Assembly: GCA_026713105.1 (NCBI GenBank)
Contig: JAPOPC010000115.1
Location: forward strand, 1 to 37,716
Length of the DNA stretch: 37,716 nucleotides
Direction: 5' to 3'
Origin: Acidimicrobiaceae bacterium
GTDB taxonomy: Bacteria > Actinomycetota > Acidimicrobiia > Acidimicrobiales > Poriferisodalaceae
Part shown: piece after piece, positions 24,164 through 31,253 of the stretch
Layout of the letters: the number at the start of each line of letters is the position of its first letter
How positions within the stretch are numbered: position 1 is the first letter of the stretch
The notes under the pieces: model-generated
What the model was told of the DNA's origin: nothing
What the model saw: only the letters and a program-made list of their open reading frames with translations
The model's database searches: none
Made by a program: the position numbers and the translations under genes

Positions 24164-24292
24164 TCAGGAGCTGGGTATGTGGAGGGCGGCTTTGATGGCG
24201 GTGTCGAGGCGGTTGGTACCTGCGAACCGGTCCACCTCGGCGTCGGGCGATGCCGCCCGCGCCGCCACTGCGCCGAGCCCCAGAACACCCCG
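24164..24292 (-). pseudogene. Remnant resembling a cell-wall-binding repeat 2 protein tail
   Basis: A 42-codon frame, bounded upstream by a stop at 24293-24295, ends with DRFAGTNRLDTAIKAA and a short tail. The pattern R..G..R..TA...A matches the repeat of the CW_binding_2 (PF04122) family found in secreted wall-attached proteins of Gram-positive bacteria. Only one repeat is left and no good start codon precedes it. It is most easily read as the last piece of a decayed gene whose body was lost, perhaps when the toxin-antitoxin block arrived. It might also be chance in GC-rich DNA. Confidence 0.4.
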
Positions 24293-24328
24293 TCAGTCCA
24301 CGTTTGATGCTCGGAGGTGACAGTCACA

Positions 24329-24364
24329 TGTGTATCCCATTGTGTATCCCGGTTCGGATAGCCT
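24329..24364 (+). promoter_or_regulatory. MazE promoter with a 10-bp direct repeat
   Basis: TGTGTATCCC occurs at 24329-24338 and again at 24341-24350, a 12-base period suited to one side of the helix. TAGCCT (24359-24364) is a -10 box exactly seven bases before the ATG at 24372, so the transcript is probably leaderless. The repeat is a likely operator for autoregulation by the antitoxin. Confidence 0.5.
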
Positions 24365-24371
24365 CAGGCTG

Positions 24372-24626
24372 ATGACTTCGCGTCAAGTGCCTGTGCGGCT
24401 ACCCGCTTCCGTGCTTGTCGACCTCGATGCGCTGGTGACGTGCGGTGCATTCCGCTCGCGCACCGCTGCCATTCGTGCGGGCATCGAGATGATCATCGCC
24501 GCCGAACGAGAACGCGAGATCGACGCGGCCATCGTGGCCGGCTACCGCCGCTGCCCACCGAGTCCGGCCGAGGATCGGGCCGCAGTGGCCGAACTGCGTG
24601 CCGCCATAGAGGACGAGCCGTGGTGA
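24372..24626 (+). CDS. mazE: Antitoxin of a MazEF-type module (ribbon-helix-helix)
   Basis: The 84-residue protein begins with a short strand, RQVPVRLPASVLVDLDALV, followed by the helices FRSRTAAIRAGIEMII, the ribbon-helix-helix dimer fold used by many antitoxins to bind their own promoter. The C-terminal part (AEDRAAVAELRAAIEDEPW) is acidic and would wrap the toxin. The start is the ATG at 24372, leaderless. Its TGA overlaps the toxin's GTG by four bases (GTGA), the classic translational coupling of these operons. The family name is used in the broad MazE sense; the DNA-binding fold is RHH rather than the AbrB-like fold of E. coli MazE. Confidence 0.85.
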   Translation: MTSRQVPVRLPASVLVDLDALVTCGAFRSRTAAIRAGIEMIIAAEREREIDAAIVAGYRRCPPSPAEDRAAVAELRAAIEDEPW

Positions 24627-24940
24627 CGTCACCGCAACGCGGCGACATCTGGTGGGGCGAGATCGCAGAGGCCGGTCGCCGCCCGTTCCTCGTCATGACC
24701 CGCTCCGCTGCGATACCCGTGCTCCACTCCGTCGTTGCCGCACCGCTCACGCGGACAGTGCGCAACATCCCCACCGAACTGCCGCTGGGCCCCGACGACG
24801 GCTTGGCGGTTGAATGCGCTGCCAGTTTCGACAATCTGCGGGCGGTTCCCAAGGCGCTCCTCACCGAACGCGTCTGCAGCCTCAGCCCCGAACGCTTGGC
24901 CGCCGCCTGCGATGCGTTGCGCATCGCTGTTGCCTGCTGA
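24623..24940 (+). CDS. mazF: MazF/PemK-family toxin endoribonuclease
   Basis: The 105-residue protein is a typical MazF-fold mRNA interferase, which cuts RNA at short sites to halt translation. The first strand and loop are QRGDIWWGEIAEAGRRPFLV (5-24), with the conserved Arg in the RRP turn. The central strand is LHSVVAAPLTRTVRNIPTEL. The conserved ECAASFDNLRAVPKALLTER spans 64-83, with Asp70-Asn71 at the place of the family's conserved D-N/Q and Thr81-Glu82 before strand 6. GTG at 24623 overlaps the antitoxin stop; a GTG at 24620 is also possible. It looks full length and functional. Confidence 0.9.
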   Translation: MTSPQRGDIWWGEIAEAGRRPFLVMTRSAAIPVLHSVVAAPLTRTVRNIPTELPLGPDDGLAVECAASFDNLRAVPKALLTERVCSLSPERLAAACDALRIAVAC

Positions 24941-25172
24941 ATCCCGCTCAGACCCAGGCGTCGGCGCGCTCGCCGTTCGAGGGGTTGCGCATTGGCAGCT
25001 CGGCGTGCCGTTCGCCGACGGCCCGCCCCGCAAACATCGTCACTTTCTTGCGCAGGCTTTGGGGGTCCCTGCCTTTCGTGGCCGCCTTCCGCTGTTGTGG
25101 CTTCGTCTGGGTGTGTCGGGCAGTCTCCGGACCGGGCCGCTCGCCGGACCGCTCCGGGCCGGGCCGCTCGGG
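24941..25172. other. Gap between the two toxin-antitoxin modules
   Basis: I see no gene I can name. A minus-strand frame ending at 24948 reads LRKKVTMFAGRAVGERHAEL, which could be a leftover of a lost gene. A GC-rich stretch at 25125-25165 has tandem GGGCCGCTCG-like units. Confidence 0.3.
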
Positions 25173-25200
25173 TATATATCTGACTAGAGACATATATATT
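25173..25200 (+). promoter_or_regulatory. VapB operator and leaderless promoter
   Basis: TATATAT (25173-25179) and ATATATA (25192-25198) form an inverted repeat around a 12-base centre, striking in this GC-rich DNA. TATATT (25195-25200) is a -10 box seven bases before the GTG at 25208, with no ribosome site. The repeat overlapping the -10 is the expected binding site for the VapBC complex. Confidence 0.55.
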
Positions 25201-25207
25201 GGTGATC

Positions 25208-25402
25208 GTGGGAAAACACCTGATCGATCTTGACGAGGAGATGCTGTCGGCGGCACGGGCCGAGTTGAGGACCGACACCATCAAGGCCACGGTCAATTCG
25301 GCGTTGCGCGCCGCCTGCGCTCAGCGGGGCGAGCGTGTCGCCTCAGCGCTCGACGACCTCGCGAGTTTCGAGTTCGACGACCGCGAGCGCGCATGGCGCT
25401 GA
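25208..25402 (+). CDS. vapB: VapB-type antitoxin
   Basis: The 64-residue protein opens with a strand-like KHLIDLDEEMLSAARAEL and continues TDTIKATVNSALRAACAQRG, a pattern seen in short antitoxins of the VapB/DUF2191 kind where an N-terminal ribbon-helix-helix binds the operator. The C-terminal SALDDLASFEFDDRERAWR is the acidic toxin-neutralising tail. I take the GTG at 25208, one of four closely spaced possible starts (TTG 25199, GTG 25202, GTG 25208), because the -10 box spacing then matches other leaderless genes here. It overlaps VapC by ten bases, so the two are coupled. Confidence 0.82.
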   Translation: MGKHLIDLDEEMLSAARAELRTDTIKATVNSALRAACAQRGERVASALDDLASFEFDDRERAWR

Positions 25403-25806
25403 CACACCTCTTCGACACCAGCACGCTGACACGGCTGTCCCATGACACCGTGCGCGCGGCTGCTGAGCCGCTGGTGGTCGCCGGTCGCGCAGCGCGTGCT
25501 GGCATCAGCGACCTCGAGATCGGCTTCTCGGCCCGCAACGTCGACGAATGGGAGACCCTGGCGGGCAGCATCAGCGAACTGGACTTCGTGGAGACCACGG
25601 CCGATCATGTGCGCCGCGCCCGCCAGACGCAGCGCCTGCTCGCCGGCGCCGGGCTGCGAGGGCGGCCGATCGGGGACCTGCTCATTGCAGCCGCCGCCGA
25701 GACCGAGGACCTCACGGTGCTTCACTACGACGCCGAATTTGACCTCATCGCGTCGGTGACCGGCCAGCGATGCGAGTGGATCGTCCCGCGAGGATCCATC
25801 GACTGA
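25393..25806 (+). CDS. vapC: VapC-type PIN-domain toxin ribonuclease
   Basis: The 137-residue protein is a full PIN domain. The acidic metal-binding set is Asp8 (HLFDTSTL), Glu42 (ISDLEIGF), Asp95 (PIGDLLIAA), and Asp113/Asp117 in HYDAEFDLIA. VapC toxins cut tRNA or rRNA and are held by VapB. The ATG at 25393 lies inside the antitoxin gene. It ends 79 bases before the HNH frame. All catalytic positions are kept, so it should be active. Confidence 0.9.
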   Translation: MALTHLFDTSTLTRLSHDTVRAAAEPLVVAGRAARAGISDLEIGFSARNVDEWETLAGSISELDFVETTADHVRRARQTQRLLAGAGLRGRPIGDLLIAAAAETEDLTVLHYDAEFDLIASVTGQRCEWIVPRGSID

Positions 25807-25944
25807 GACGCCGCAGCGTCATGAGCGCTTGTGCGGCCCAAGGCAGCGCCAGCAGCCCTAGGGGAGCGGACTGCTGCGGCGGCTGGTGCGGGTGGACGCC
25901 GTGGTGGTGGATGCGGTGGCGGTGTCGGGGTTGTCACATCCCTC

Positions 25945-25960
25945 TCGTACGTTTGTTCCT
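25945..25960 (+). promoter_or_regulatory. SOS-box-like site and -10 box, copy 1
   Basis: TCGTACGTTTGTTCCT fits the actinobacterial LexA consensus TCGAAC-N4-GTTCGA at nine of twelve positions. TACGTT within it (25948-25953) is seven bases before the ATG at 25961. 13E12-type genes of mycobacteria are known to be SOS-controlled, which makes LexA control plausible. Confidence 0.4.
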
Positions 25961-27415
25961 ATGGCGAGCGGCGATGATTCCGGCTCCGAGCGCACTGCAC
26001 CTGCCGTGGGGCTGCGTGTGGATGCGGCCGATGCGTCGGCGTTGTCACACCCCTCTCGTACGTTTGTTCCTATGGCGAGCGGCGATGACTTCGGCTCGGA
26101 GCGCACTGCATCAGCGGTGGGGGTGCGTGTGGATGCGGTCGATGTGGCAGCGCTGTGCGATGACGGGCTGCGTGCGCGGCTGGGTGTGTTGGGTCGTGCT
26201 GAGTCTTGTTTGGCGGCGTTGAAGGCTGATGTGCTGGGCGAACTTGCGCGCCGCCGCGGTGCGGCAGATGCCGAGCATGCGGCCAAGGAGGCGTTGTCGG
26301 TGTCTGGGCGCGCGGCGCGCAGCGACGTGAAGGACGCGGTCGCGCTGGGCGAGCTGGAACTGACCCGCGACGGCCTTGTGTCGGGGTCGCTTCCTGCGGG
26401 CCACGCGCGGCTGATCGCGCGTGCTGCTGGGGACGCTCCGATCGACGAGGCGTTCCTGGCCGCACGCGCCCGACACGAGGGCTATGACGAGTTCCGTCGC
26501 ACGGTCGCACGCCATATGGCCGATGTGAGCGGTGACGACGGCTCGTCGCTGCTCAAACAGCAACGCCGGCAGCGCTGTGCGCGGGTGTTCACCAGCCGGG
26601 ACAACAACATGGTGGTCATCAACGGCCAGTTCGACCCCCTCACCGGCGCCCGGCTGGCCTCGGTGATCGCGGCGGCCGAACGGCGCCTCTATGGCGACGA
26701 GGACCCCGCCTGTCGGCCCACGCCGGCCCAGCGCACCGCCGACGCGATCGCCAAGCTCATCTGCGAGCCCGACACTGCACGGCCCGCAGGCACTGCGCTG
26801 GTGGTGGTCGCCGACTACGACATGGTCAACCACCAGCTCGCCAACACCCGCTTCGCTGACGGCACCCCGATCCCCATCGCCGAGATCGCCAAGCTCGCGG
26901 TCGATGCCGGTGTGCTGCCCGCGATCTTCCAGGACGCCACAGGAGACCTGCGCATGGGACGCAGCCGCCGCACCGCCACCGAGCTGCAGCGCACCGCGCT
27001 GGCGCTGCGCGACCAGGGCTGCATCGGCTGCGGCACCCATCCTGACCACTGCCGATCACACCACATCGACCACTGGCAACACGACGGCCCCACCGACTAT
27101 CCCAACCTCGTGTCGGTCTGCCACGACTGCCACCACAACAAAATCCACCAACAAGGCTTCACCGTCGAACCCCACCCCACTCGCCCCGGCCGCTTCGCAC
27201 TCCAACCCCCGGCACCAACACCGACGCCGGACCGATCACCGGACGCAAAACCAGGCCCACCGCCAAACCCATCACCGGCCTATCCAGCACCGGACGCGAC
27301 ACCGGGCTCATCAAAGGACCGATCACCGGTTCGACCACCGGAGGGGCCGCCGGACCTGGCACCGGACGCGACACCGGGCCATCCCGACACAGCGCCCCGG
27401 GCCCCACCCACATGA
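25961..27415 (+). CDS. DUF222 (13E12-family) HNH endonuclease
   Basis: The protein has the two-part plan of the 13E12 repeat family: a helical DUF222 region (DGLRARLGVLGRAESCLAAL through the GHARLIARAAGDAPIDEAFL segment) and an HNH nuclease domain near the end. The HNH core is CIGCGTHPDHCRSHHIDHW, then YPNLVSVCHDCHHNKIHQQG. It has a zinc-ribbon pair (CIGC and CHDC) and the catalytic HH. A Pro-rich low-complexity tail of about 70 residues with DATPG repeats follows. ATGs at 25961 and 26072 are both preceded by identical leaderless promoters through the 111-bp duplication; the second gives the shorter, probably ancestral protein (447 residues). The frame is open to a GTG at 25886. These genes are multi-copy and mobile-like in actinobacteria; role unclear. 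Confidence 0.88.
   Translation: MASGDDSGSERTAPAVGLRVDAADASALSHPSRTFVPMASGDDFGSERTASAVGVRVDAVDVAALCDDGLRARLGVLGRAESCLAALKADVLGELARRRGAADAEHAAKEALSVSGRAARSDVKDAVALGELELTRDGLVSGSLPAGHARLIARAAGDAPIDEAFLAARARHEGYDEFRRTVARHMADVSGDDGSSLLKQQRRQRCARVFTSRDNNMVVINGQFDPLTGARLASVIAAAERRLYGDEDPACRPTPAQRTADAIAKLICEPDTARPAGTALVVVADYDMVNHQLANTRFADGTPIPIAEIAKLAVDAGVLPAIFQDATGDLRMGRSRRTATELQRTALALRDQGCIGCGTHPDHCRSHHIDHWQHDGPTDYPNLVSVCHDCHHNKIHQQGFTVEPHPTRPGRFALQPPAPTPTPDRSPDAKPGPPPNPSPAYPAPDATPGSSKDRSPVRPPEGPPDLAPDATPGHPDTAPRAPPT
26056..26071 (+). promoter_or_regulatory. SOS-box-like site and -10 box, copy 2
   Basis: This is the exact second copy of the site at 25945-25960, 111 bases on. TACGTT (26059-26064), seven bases, then the ATG at 26072. 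Confidence 0.4.
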
Positions 27416-27472
27416 ACACCCGGGGGTCGCCCCCGACCGTAACCCCGTGGCTGGCCGAAGCCGCGGTCAGCC

Positions 27473-29908
27473 TCAGGCCTCTCGGATGAGGCGTGACAGC
27501 AGCGCGGGCCGAAGCGGCTTGGTGTTGACGTTGACGCCGAGATCGAACAGAGCGTCGGCGACTGCGTTGACGATCGAGGGCACCGCCCCGATCAAGCCGC
27601 CTTCCCCGACGCCCTTGAACCCGCCGACGGCATCGATCGACGGGGACTCGATGTGAGCGATCTGGAAGTTGGGAACGTCGACCGAGCTGGGCAGGAGATA
27701 GTCGGCCAGCGTCGCCGTTCTGACCTGGCCGTCGGCGTCGTAGACGAATTCCTCCATCAGCGCCTCGCCGATGCCCTGTGCCACACCGCCCATCACCTGC
27801 CCGTCGACGATCATCGGATTGATGACGCGACCGCAGTCGTGCACGACGGTGTATCCCTCGATGTCGACGGTCCCGTCTCCGGCGTCGACCGCCACCTGTG
27901 CAATGTGAGTGGCATTGGCCATGGTCACCAGGGGCGGGTCGTAGAAGTCGGTCTCCTCGATGCCGAAGCTCTCGCCTTCGGGAAGATCGAAGGTGTTCAT
28001 CGCGTACGCCGTCTCGGCGACTTCCCCGAACGAAAGGGCCCGGCTCGGCACGCCGGCGACGTGCAACTGGCCGCCGGCGACCACGATGTCTTCCGGAGTC
28101 GACTCGAGCATCGCCGCGGCGAGCCGCGCCAGCTTCAGCCTGGCCTTCTCCGACGCCCGTATCAGCGCGCCGCCGCCCGTGACTGCGCTGCGGCTGGCGA
28201 AGGTGTTCGTGCCATACGGCCCCGCCGCGGTGTCGCCCTCGACGACGGTCACATCTTCCAATCGGGCCCCGAGCTCGTCGGCGACGACCTGCGCGAATGT
28301 CGTGAAGTGGCCCTGCCCTGAATGAGCGTGGCTCACGAAGGCTGTCACCTTGCCGGTGGGCTCCACCTTGATCGTCCCGCTGTCGAATCCGGGCAGACGG
28401 GTCAGCCCGCGGGCACGCCACCCTGGGGCTCCCGTCCCGCTCACCTCGGTGAACGTGCAGATGCCGATGCCCCGGTACTTGCCGTCGACGAGCCGGCCCT
28501 GGGCCTCCTGGCGGGCGCGGAACTCGTCGTAGTTCGCCATCTCCATCGCTTGTTCGAGCGACTCGACGAAGCTGCCGGTGTCGTAGCGGACGCCGACGAT
28601 GTTGGTCCACGGAAGCTCTGCGGTGGGCACCATGTTTCTCAGCCGAACCTCGGCTGGATCAAGCTCGAGCCGGCGGGCAATCCGGTCCATGATGCCCTCG
28701 ATCGCCATGAAGCAAACCGGCTGGGCCACGCCCCGATAGGCCAGCACCGGCGCGGTGTGGGTGGCGACGGCGGTGGCCGTGTAGGTGTATTCGGTGATCC
28801 GGTACGGCCCGACGATCATGCGGGCGCCGCCAGTGGTCTCGAGCGTGCAGCCGAAGGGCAGCGCTGAGTAGGCGCCGCCGTTGGTTCGAATCTCGGCCTT
28901 CAGCGCGAGGACGATGCCGTCGTCATCGACCGCGGCCTGCACCCGGTAGTGGTTGTCACGGGCGTGCACATCGGTGAGCAGGGCTTCGTAGCGGTCCTGG
29001 ATCCACTTGACGGGCCGGCGAAGACGCAGGGCGAGCGCGGCGCAGACGAACTCTTCGGGGTAGAGGGCGGCCTTGATGCCGAATCCGCCGCCGACGTCGG
29101 GCACCACGACCCGCAGGGTTGACTCGGCGACGTCGAGGAACTCGGCCAGGGCAGTCCGCAGCAGATGGTGTATCTGGGTCGAGGAATAGAAGACGAGATT
29201 CCCCGCATGCTCGGGCACGGCAAGACACCCTCGGGGTTCGATCGGGACAGCGGTCACACGGCTCGAGTGGAAGTCCTCGGAGATGACATGGGCCGCTGCC
29301 TCGAAGCCGGCGTCCACGCCCTCGGTCGCGAATCGACCCTCGTAGTAGACGTTTCCCGGCACGGTCGGATTGACCTGCGGGGCGTCGGGATCGGTCGCTT
29401 CGCCGATCTCGGTCAACGCAGGAAGCGGCTCGTAATCGACGTCGACCAGCTCGACGCCGTCTTCGGCGAGGTACGCGCTCTCGGCCACGACCACGGCTAC
29501 TGCCTCGCCCGCAAAGCGGACCTCGTCGATTGCCAGCACGTCGCGGGTGTTGAAGCTGTAGCCGGGAAGCTCGATCTGAGCAGCGATCGGCTTCACCATG
29601 GCTGCGAGATCGGTGCCGGTGAGAACGTCGACCACCCCGTCGAGCGCACGCGCCTCGCTCACGTCGATCGACAGGATCCGTGCGTGGGCATAGGGGCTCA
29701 GGACGAAGGCGAGGTGCAAGGTGTTGAGCGGCGCGGGCAGATCGTCGACGAAGCGGCCCTGGCCTCGCAGGAGGTAGTCGTCCTCTCGACGCAGGACGCT
29801 CTGCCCGACAGCACCGCGCCCGACGGCGCCTTGCCCGACCGTGCCTTGTGCGACAGCACCCTGCCCGACAGCGCCTTGCCCGACAGCGCCTTGCGGGTCG
29901 CCGCTCAT
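27473..29908 (-). CDS. Molybdenum hydroxylase large subunit (xanthine dehydrogenase/CoxL family)
   Basis: The 811-residue protein is the molybdopterin-cytosine-dinucleotide-binding subunit of a xanthine-oxidase-family enzyme, which hydroxylates a C-H bond with water. Landmarks are VPDVGGGFGIKAALYPEEF (269-287), the active-site loop AYRGVAQ (390-396) and the essential Glu769 in GVGEGGLIG. The loop is neither the AYRCSFR of true CO dehydrogenase nor the common AYRGAGR, so CO oxidation is unlikely and an organic (aldehyde or N-heterocycle) substrate is more likely. Residues 6-35 are six tandem five-residue QGAVG-like units before the conserved start. The ATG at 29908 overlaps the Fe-S gene by four bases. 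The frame is open to 30091 but inside that gene. Confidence 0.92.
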   Translation of the reverse strand: MSGDPQGAVGQGAVGQGAVAQGTVGQGAVGRGAVGQSVLRREDDYLLRGQGRFVDDLPAPLNTLHLAFVLSPYAHARILSIDVSEARALDGVVDVLTGTDLAAMVKPIAAQIELPGYSFNTRDVLAIDEVRFAGEAVAVVVAESAYLAEDGVELVDVDYEPLPALTEIGEATDPDAPQVNPTVPGNVYYEGRFATEGVDAGFEAAAHVISEDFHSSRVTAVPIEPRGCLAVPEHAGNLVFYSSTQIHHLLRTALAEFLDVAESTLRVVVPDVGGGFGIKAALYPEEFVCAALALRLRRPVKWIQDRYEALLTDVHARDNHYRVQAAVDDDGIVLALKAEIRTNGGAYSALPFGCTLETTGGARMIVGPYRITEYTYTATAVATHTAPVLAYRGVAQPVCFMAIEGIMDRIARRLELDPAEVRLRNMVPTAELPWTNIVGVRYDTGSFVESLEQAMEMANYDEFRARQEAQGRLVDGKYRGIGICTFTEVSGTGAPGWRARGLTRLPGFDSGTIKVEPTGKVTAFVSHAHSGQGHFTTFAQVVADELGARLEDVTVVEGDTAAGPYGTNTFASRSAVTGGGALIRASEKARLKLARLAAAMLESTPEDIVVAGGQLHVAGVPSRALSFGEVAETAYAMNTFDLPEGESFGIEETDFYDPPLVTMANATHIAQVAVDAGDGTVDIEGYTVVHDCGRVINPMIVDGQVMGGVAQGIGEALMEEFVYDADGQVRTATLADYLLPSSVDVPNFQIAHIESPSIDAVGGFKGVGEGGLIGAVPSIVNAVADALFDLGVNVNTKPLRPALLSRLIREA
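29804..29893 (-). repeat. Six tandem 15-bp units in the start of the CoxL-like gene
   Basis: Codons 6-35 are six near-identical 15-bp units coding QGAVG, with single variations (QGAVA, QGTVG, RGAVG). Because the unit is five codons, copy-number change keeps the frame. Confidence 0.9.
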
Positions 29909-30393
29909 GGCTGGCGACCTTGTCGCAGCTGCACAGCGGCCTCGGCCACCGCGTCCACGATGTTGGCGTAGCCGGTGCAGCGGCAGACATTGTTCATCAG
30001 TGCCTCCCGGATAGTGGCCTCGTCGGGGTCGGGCGTGCTCTCGAGCAGCTCGACCGCCGTGAGGAGGAATCCCGGCGTGCAGAAGCCGCACTGGAGAGCA
30101 TGCTTTTGGTGGAACATCTCTTGGATCGGATGGAGCTCATCGAGGTCGGCGAGGTCCTCCACGGTGCGGATGTCGGATCCGTCGACCGCAACAGCGAAGT
30201 GCAGGCAGCTGCGAGCGGTGCGGCCGTCGAGCAGCACCGTGCACGCACCGCACACCCCCTGCTCACAGCCGATATGGGTGCCCGTCAAGCCGAGATCGTG
30301 TCGCAGGAAGTCGGCGAGCAGCCGCCGAGCCTCCACTCGGGACGCTCGGTTTCGCCCGTTGACGGTGACGGTCACTTCGTACTCGTCGGTCAT
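29905..30393 (-). CDS. Molybdenum hydroxylase 2Fe-2S subunit (CoxS-like)
   Basis: The 162-residue protein carries two [2Fe-2S] clusters that pass electrons from the Mo centre to FAD. The plant-ferredoxin-type cluster uses Cys43, Cys48, Cys51 and Cys63 (IGCEQGVCGACTVLLDG). The second, helical domain uses Cys102, Cys105, Cys137 and Cys139 (LQCGFCTPG and NNVCRCTGY). All eight ligands are present. It overlaps the FAD subunit upstream and the Mo subunit downstream by four bases each, so the three chains are translated together as one enzyme. Confidence 0.95.
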   Translation of the reverse strand: MTDEYEVTVTVNGRNRASRVEARRLLADFLRHDLGLTGTHIGCEQGVCGACTVLLDGRTARSCLHFAVAVDGSDIRTVEDLADLDELHPIQEMFHQKHALQCGFCTPGFLLTAVELLESTPDPDEATIREALMNNVCRCTGYANIVDAVAEAAVQLRQGRQP

Positions 30394-31247
30394 GGAGCCG
30401 CACCTTCCAGCAGGCCGCGTTCAACCAGGACGCCCACGAGGTGTCGCCGGTAATCGGCGTCGGCGGCGATGTCGCCGGTCGGATCGACCGCACTGCGGGC
30501 CGCCGCCACGGCGGCTGCGATCGCTGCCGGGCCGAGGTCGGAGCCGACCAGTGCGGCCTCCGCGTCGGTCAGGCGCTGGGCCACCGACCCGACGCCGAAC
30601 GCCGCGATGCGTGCCATCACACAGACGCCCTCCTCGCTGGCCCACCGCAGTGCGACCCCGCCCACCGGGAACACGTGGCCGCCGTTCGAGACCTCAGCCA
30701 GGGCGCTTTGCTCGCTCGGGTCCTGGCGTTTGAACGCGACCGCCGAGAGGACCTCGCCTTCGTCAATGCTGGTGGTCATCTCAGCGACGAGGAAGTCATG
30801 CGCCGGGACCCGACGTTCGCCGGCGGCACTGGTGAGCACCAGCTCGGCCTCCAACGCGAGCGCAACGGCCGGCAGCTCCGCGAGCGGGTCGCAGTGGGCC
30901 AGGCTGCCGCAGACCGTGCCCCGGTTGCGCGTGGCGGGCAGCCCGACGTAGGGGAGCGCCTGCGCCAGCAGCGGGCACTCGGCGGCGACCAGCGGGTCGG
31001 TCTCGGCATCGATCTGGCGCACGAGCGCACCGACGACGAGGCGATCGTCGGAGACCGCGATGTAGTCGAGCTCCCGGCAGCGGTTGATCGAAACGAGCAC
31101 CTCGGGTCGGGCCAGCCGGAGATTCATGAGCGGAACCAGGCTCTGGCCGCCGGCGAGAATTCGAGCGTCATCGCCGTGGCGGGCCAGGGCCTCGACGACC
31201 TCGTCGAGCGACTCCGGTGCGACAAATGAGAACGGTGCGGGCTTCAC
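30390..31247 (-). CDS. Molybdenum hydroxylase FAD subunit (CoxM-like)
   Basis: The 285-residue protein is the FAD-binding medium subunit. The FAD pyrophosphate loop is ILAGGQSLVPLMNLRLARPE (residues 30-49). The second motif is RNRGTVCGSLAHCDPLAELP (108-127), in which the family's usual TIGG is replaced by TVCG. The C-terminal CODH_FAD_C-like domain follows (GVALRWASEEG onward). The start is a GTG at 31247, six bases after the upstream gene's stop. It is the third gene of the five-gene unit. Confidence 0.92.
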   Translation of the reverse strand: MKPAPFSFVAPESLDEVVEALARHGDDARILAGGQSLVPLMNLRLARPEVLVSINRCRELDYIAVSDDRLVVGALVRQIDAETDPLVAAECPLLAQALPYVGLPATRNRGTVCGSLAHCDPLAELPAVALALEAELVLTSAAGERRVPAHDFLVAEMTTSIDEGEVLSAVAFKRQDPSEQSALAEVSNGGHVFPVGGVALRWASEEGVCVMARIAAFGVGSVAQRLTDAEAALVGSDLGPAAIAAAVAAARSAVDPTGDIAADADYRRHLVGVLVERGLLEGAAP

Positions 31248-31253
31248 GGCGAC

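Larger units (their letters stand above)
25931..26152 (+). repeat. 111-bp in-frame tandem duplication carrying promoter and start of the HNH gene
   Basis: Copy 1 is 25931-26041 and copy 2 is 26042-26152. They differ at only a scatter of bases; the 40 bases from TTGTCACA through ATGGCGAGCGGCGATGA are nearly unchanged. Each copy includes TACGTT, seven bases, then ATG. Sequence before copy 1 (25886-25930) also resembles the end of a unit, so an older partial third copy is likely. Confidence 0.85.

Noticed and set aside
27159..28610. 483-codon minus-strand frame covering the tail of the HNH gene and part of the Mo subunit
   Set aside because: It is an alternate frame of the real Mo-subunit gene, with extreme Arg/His content.
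27473..31247. True aerobic CO dehydrogenase (coxMSL)
   Set aside because: The order M-S-L fits, but the active-site loop lacks the Cys of AYRCSFR, so CO oxidation is not supported.
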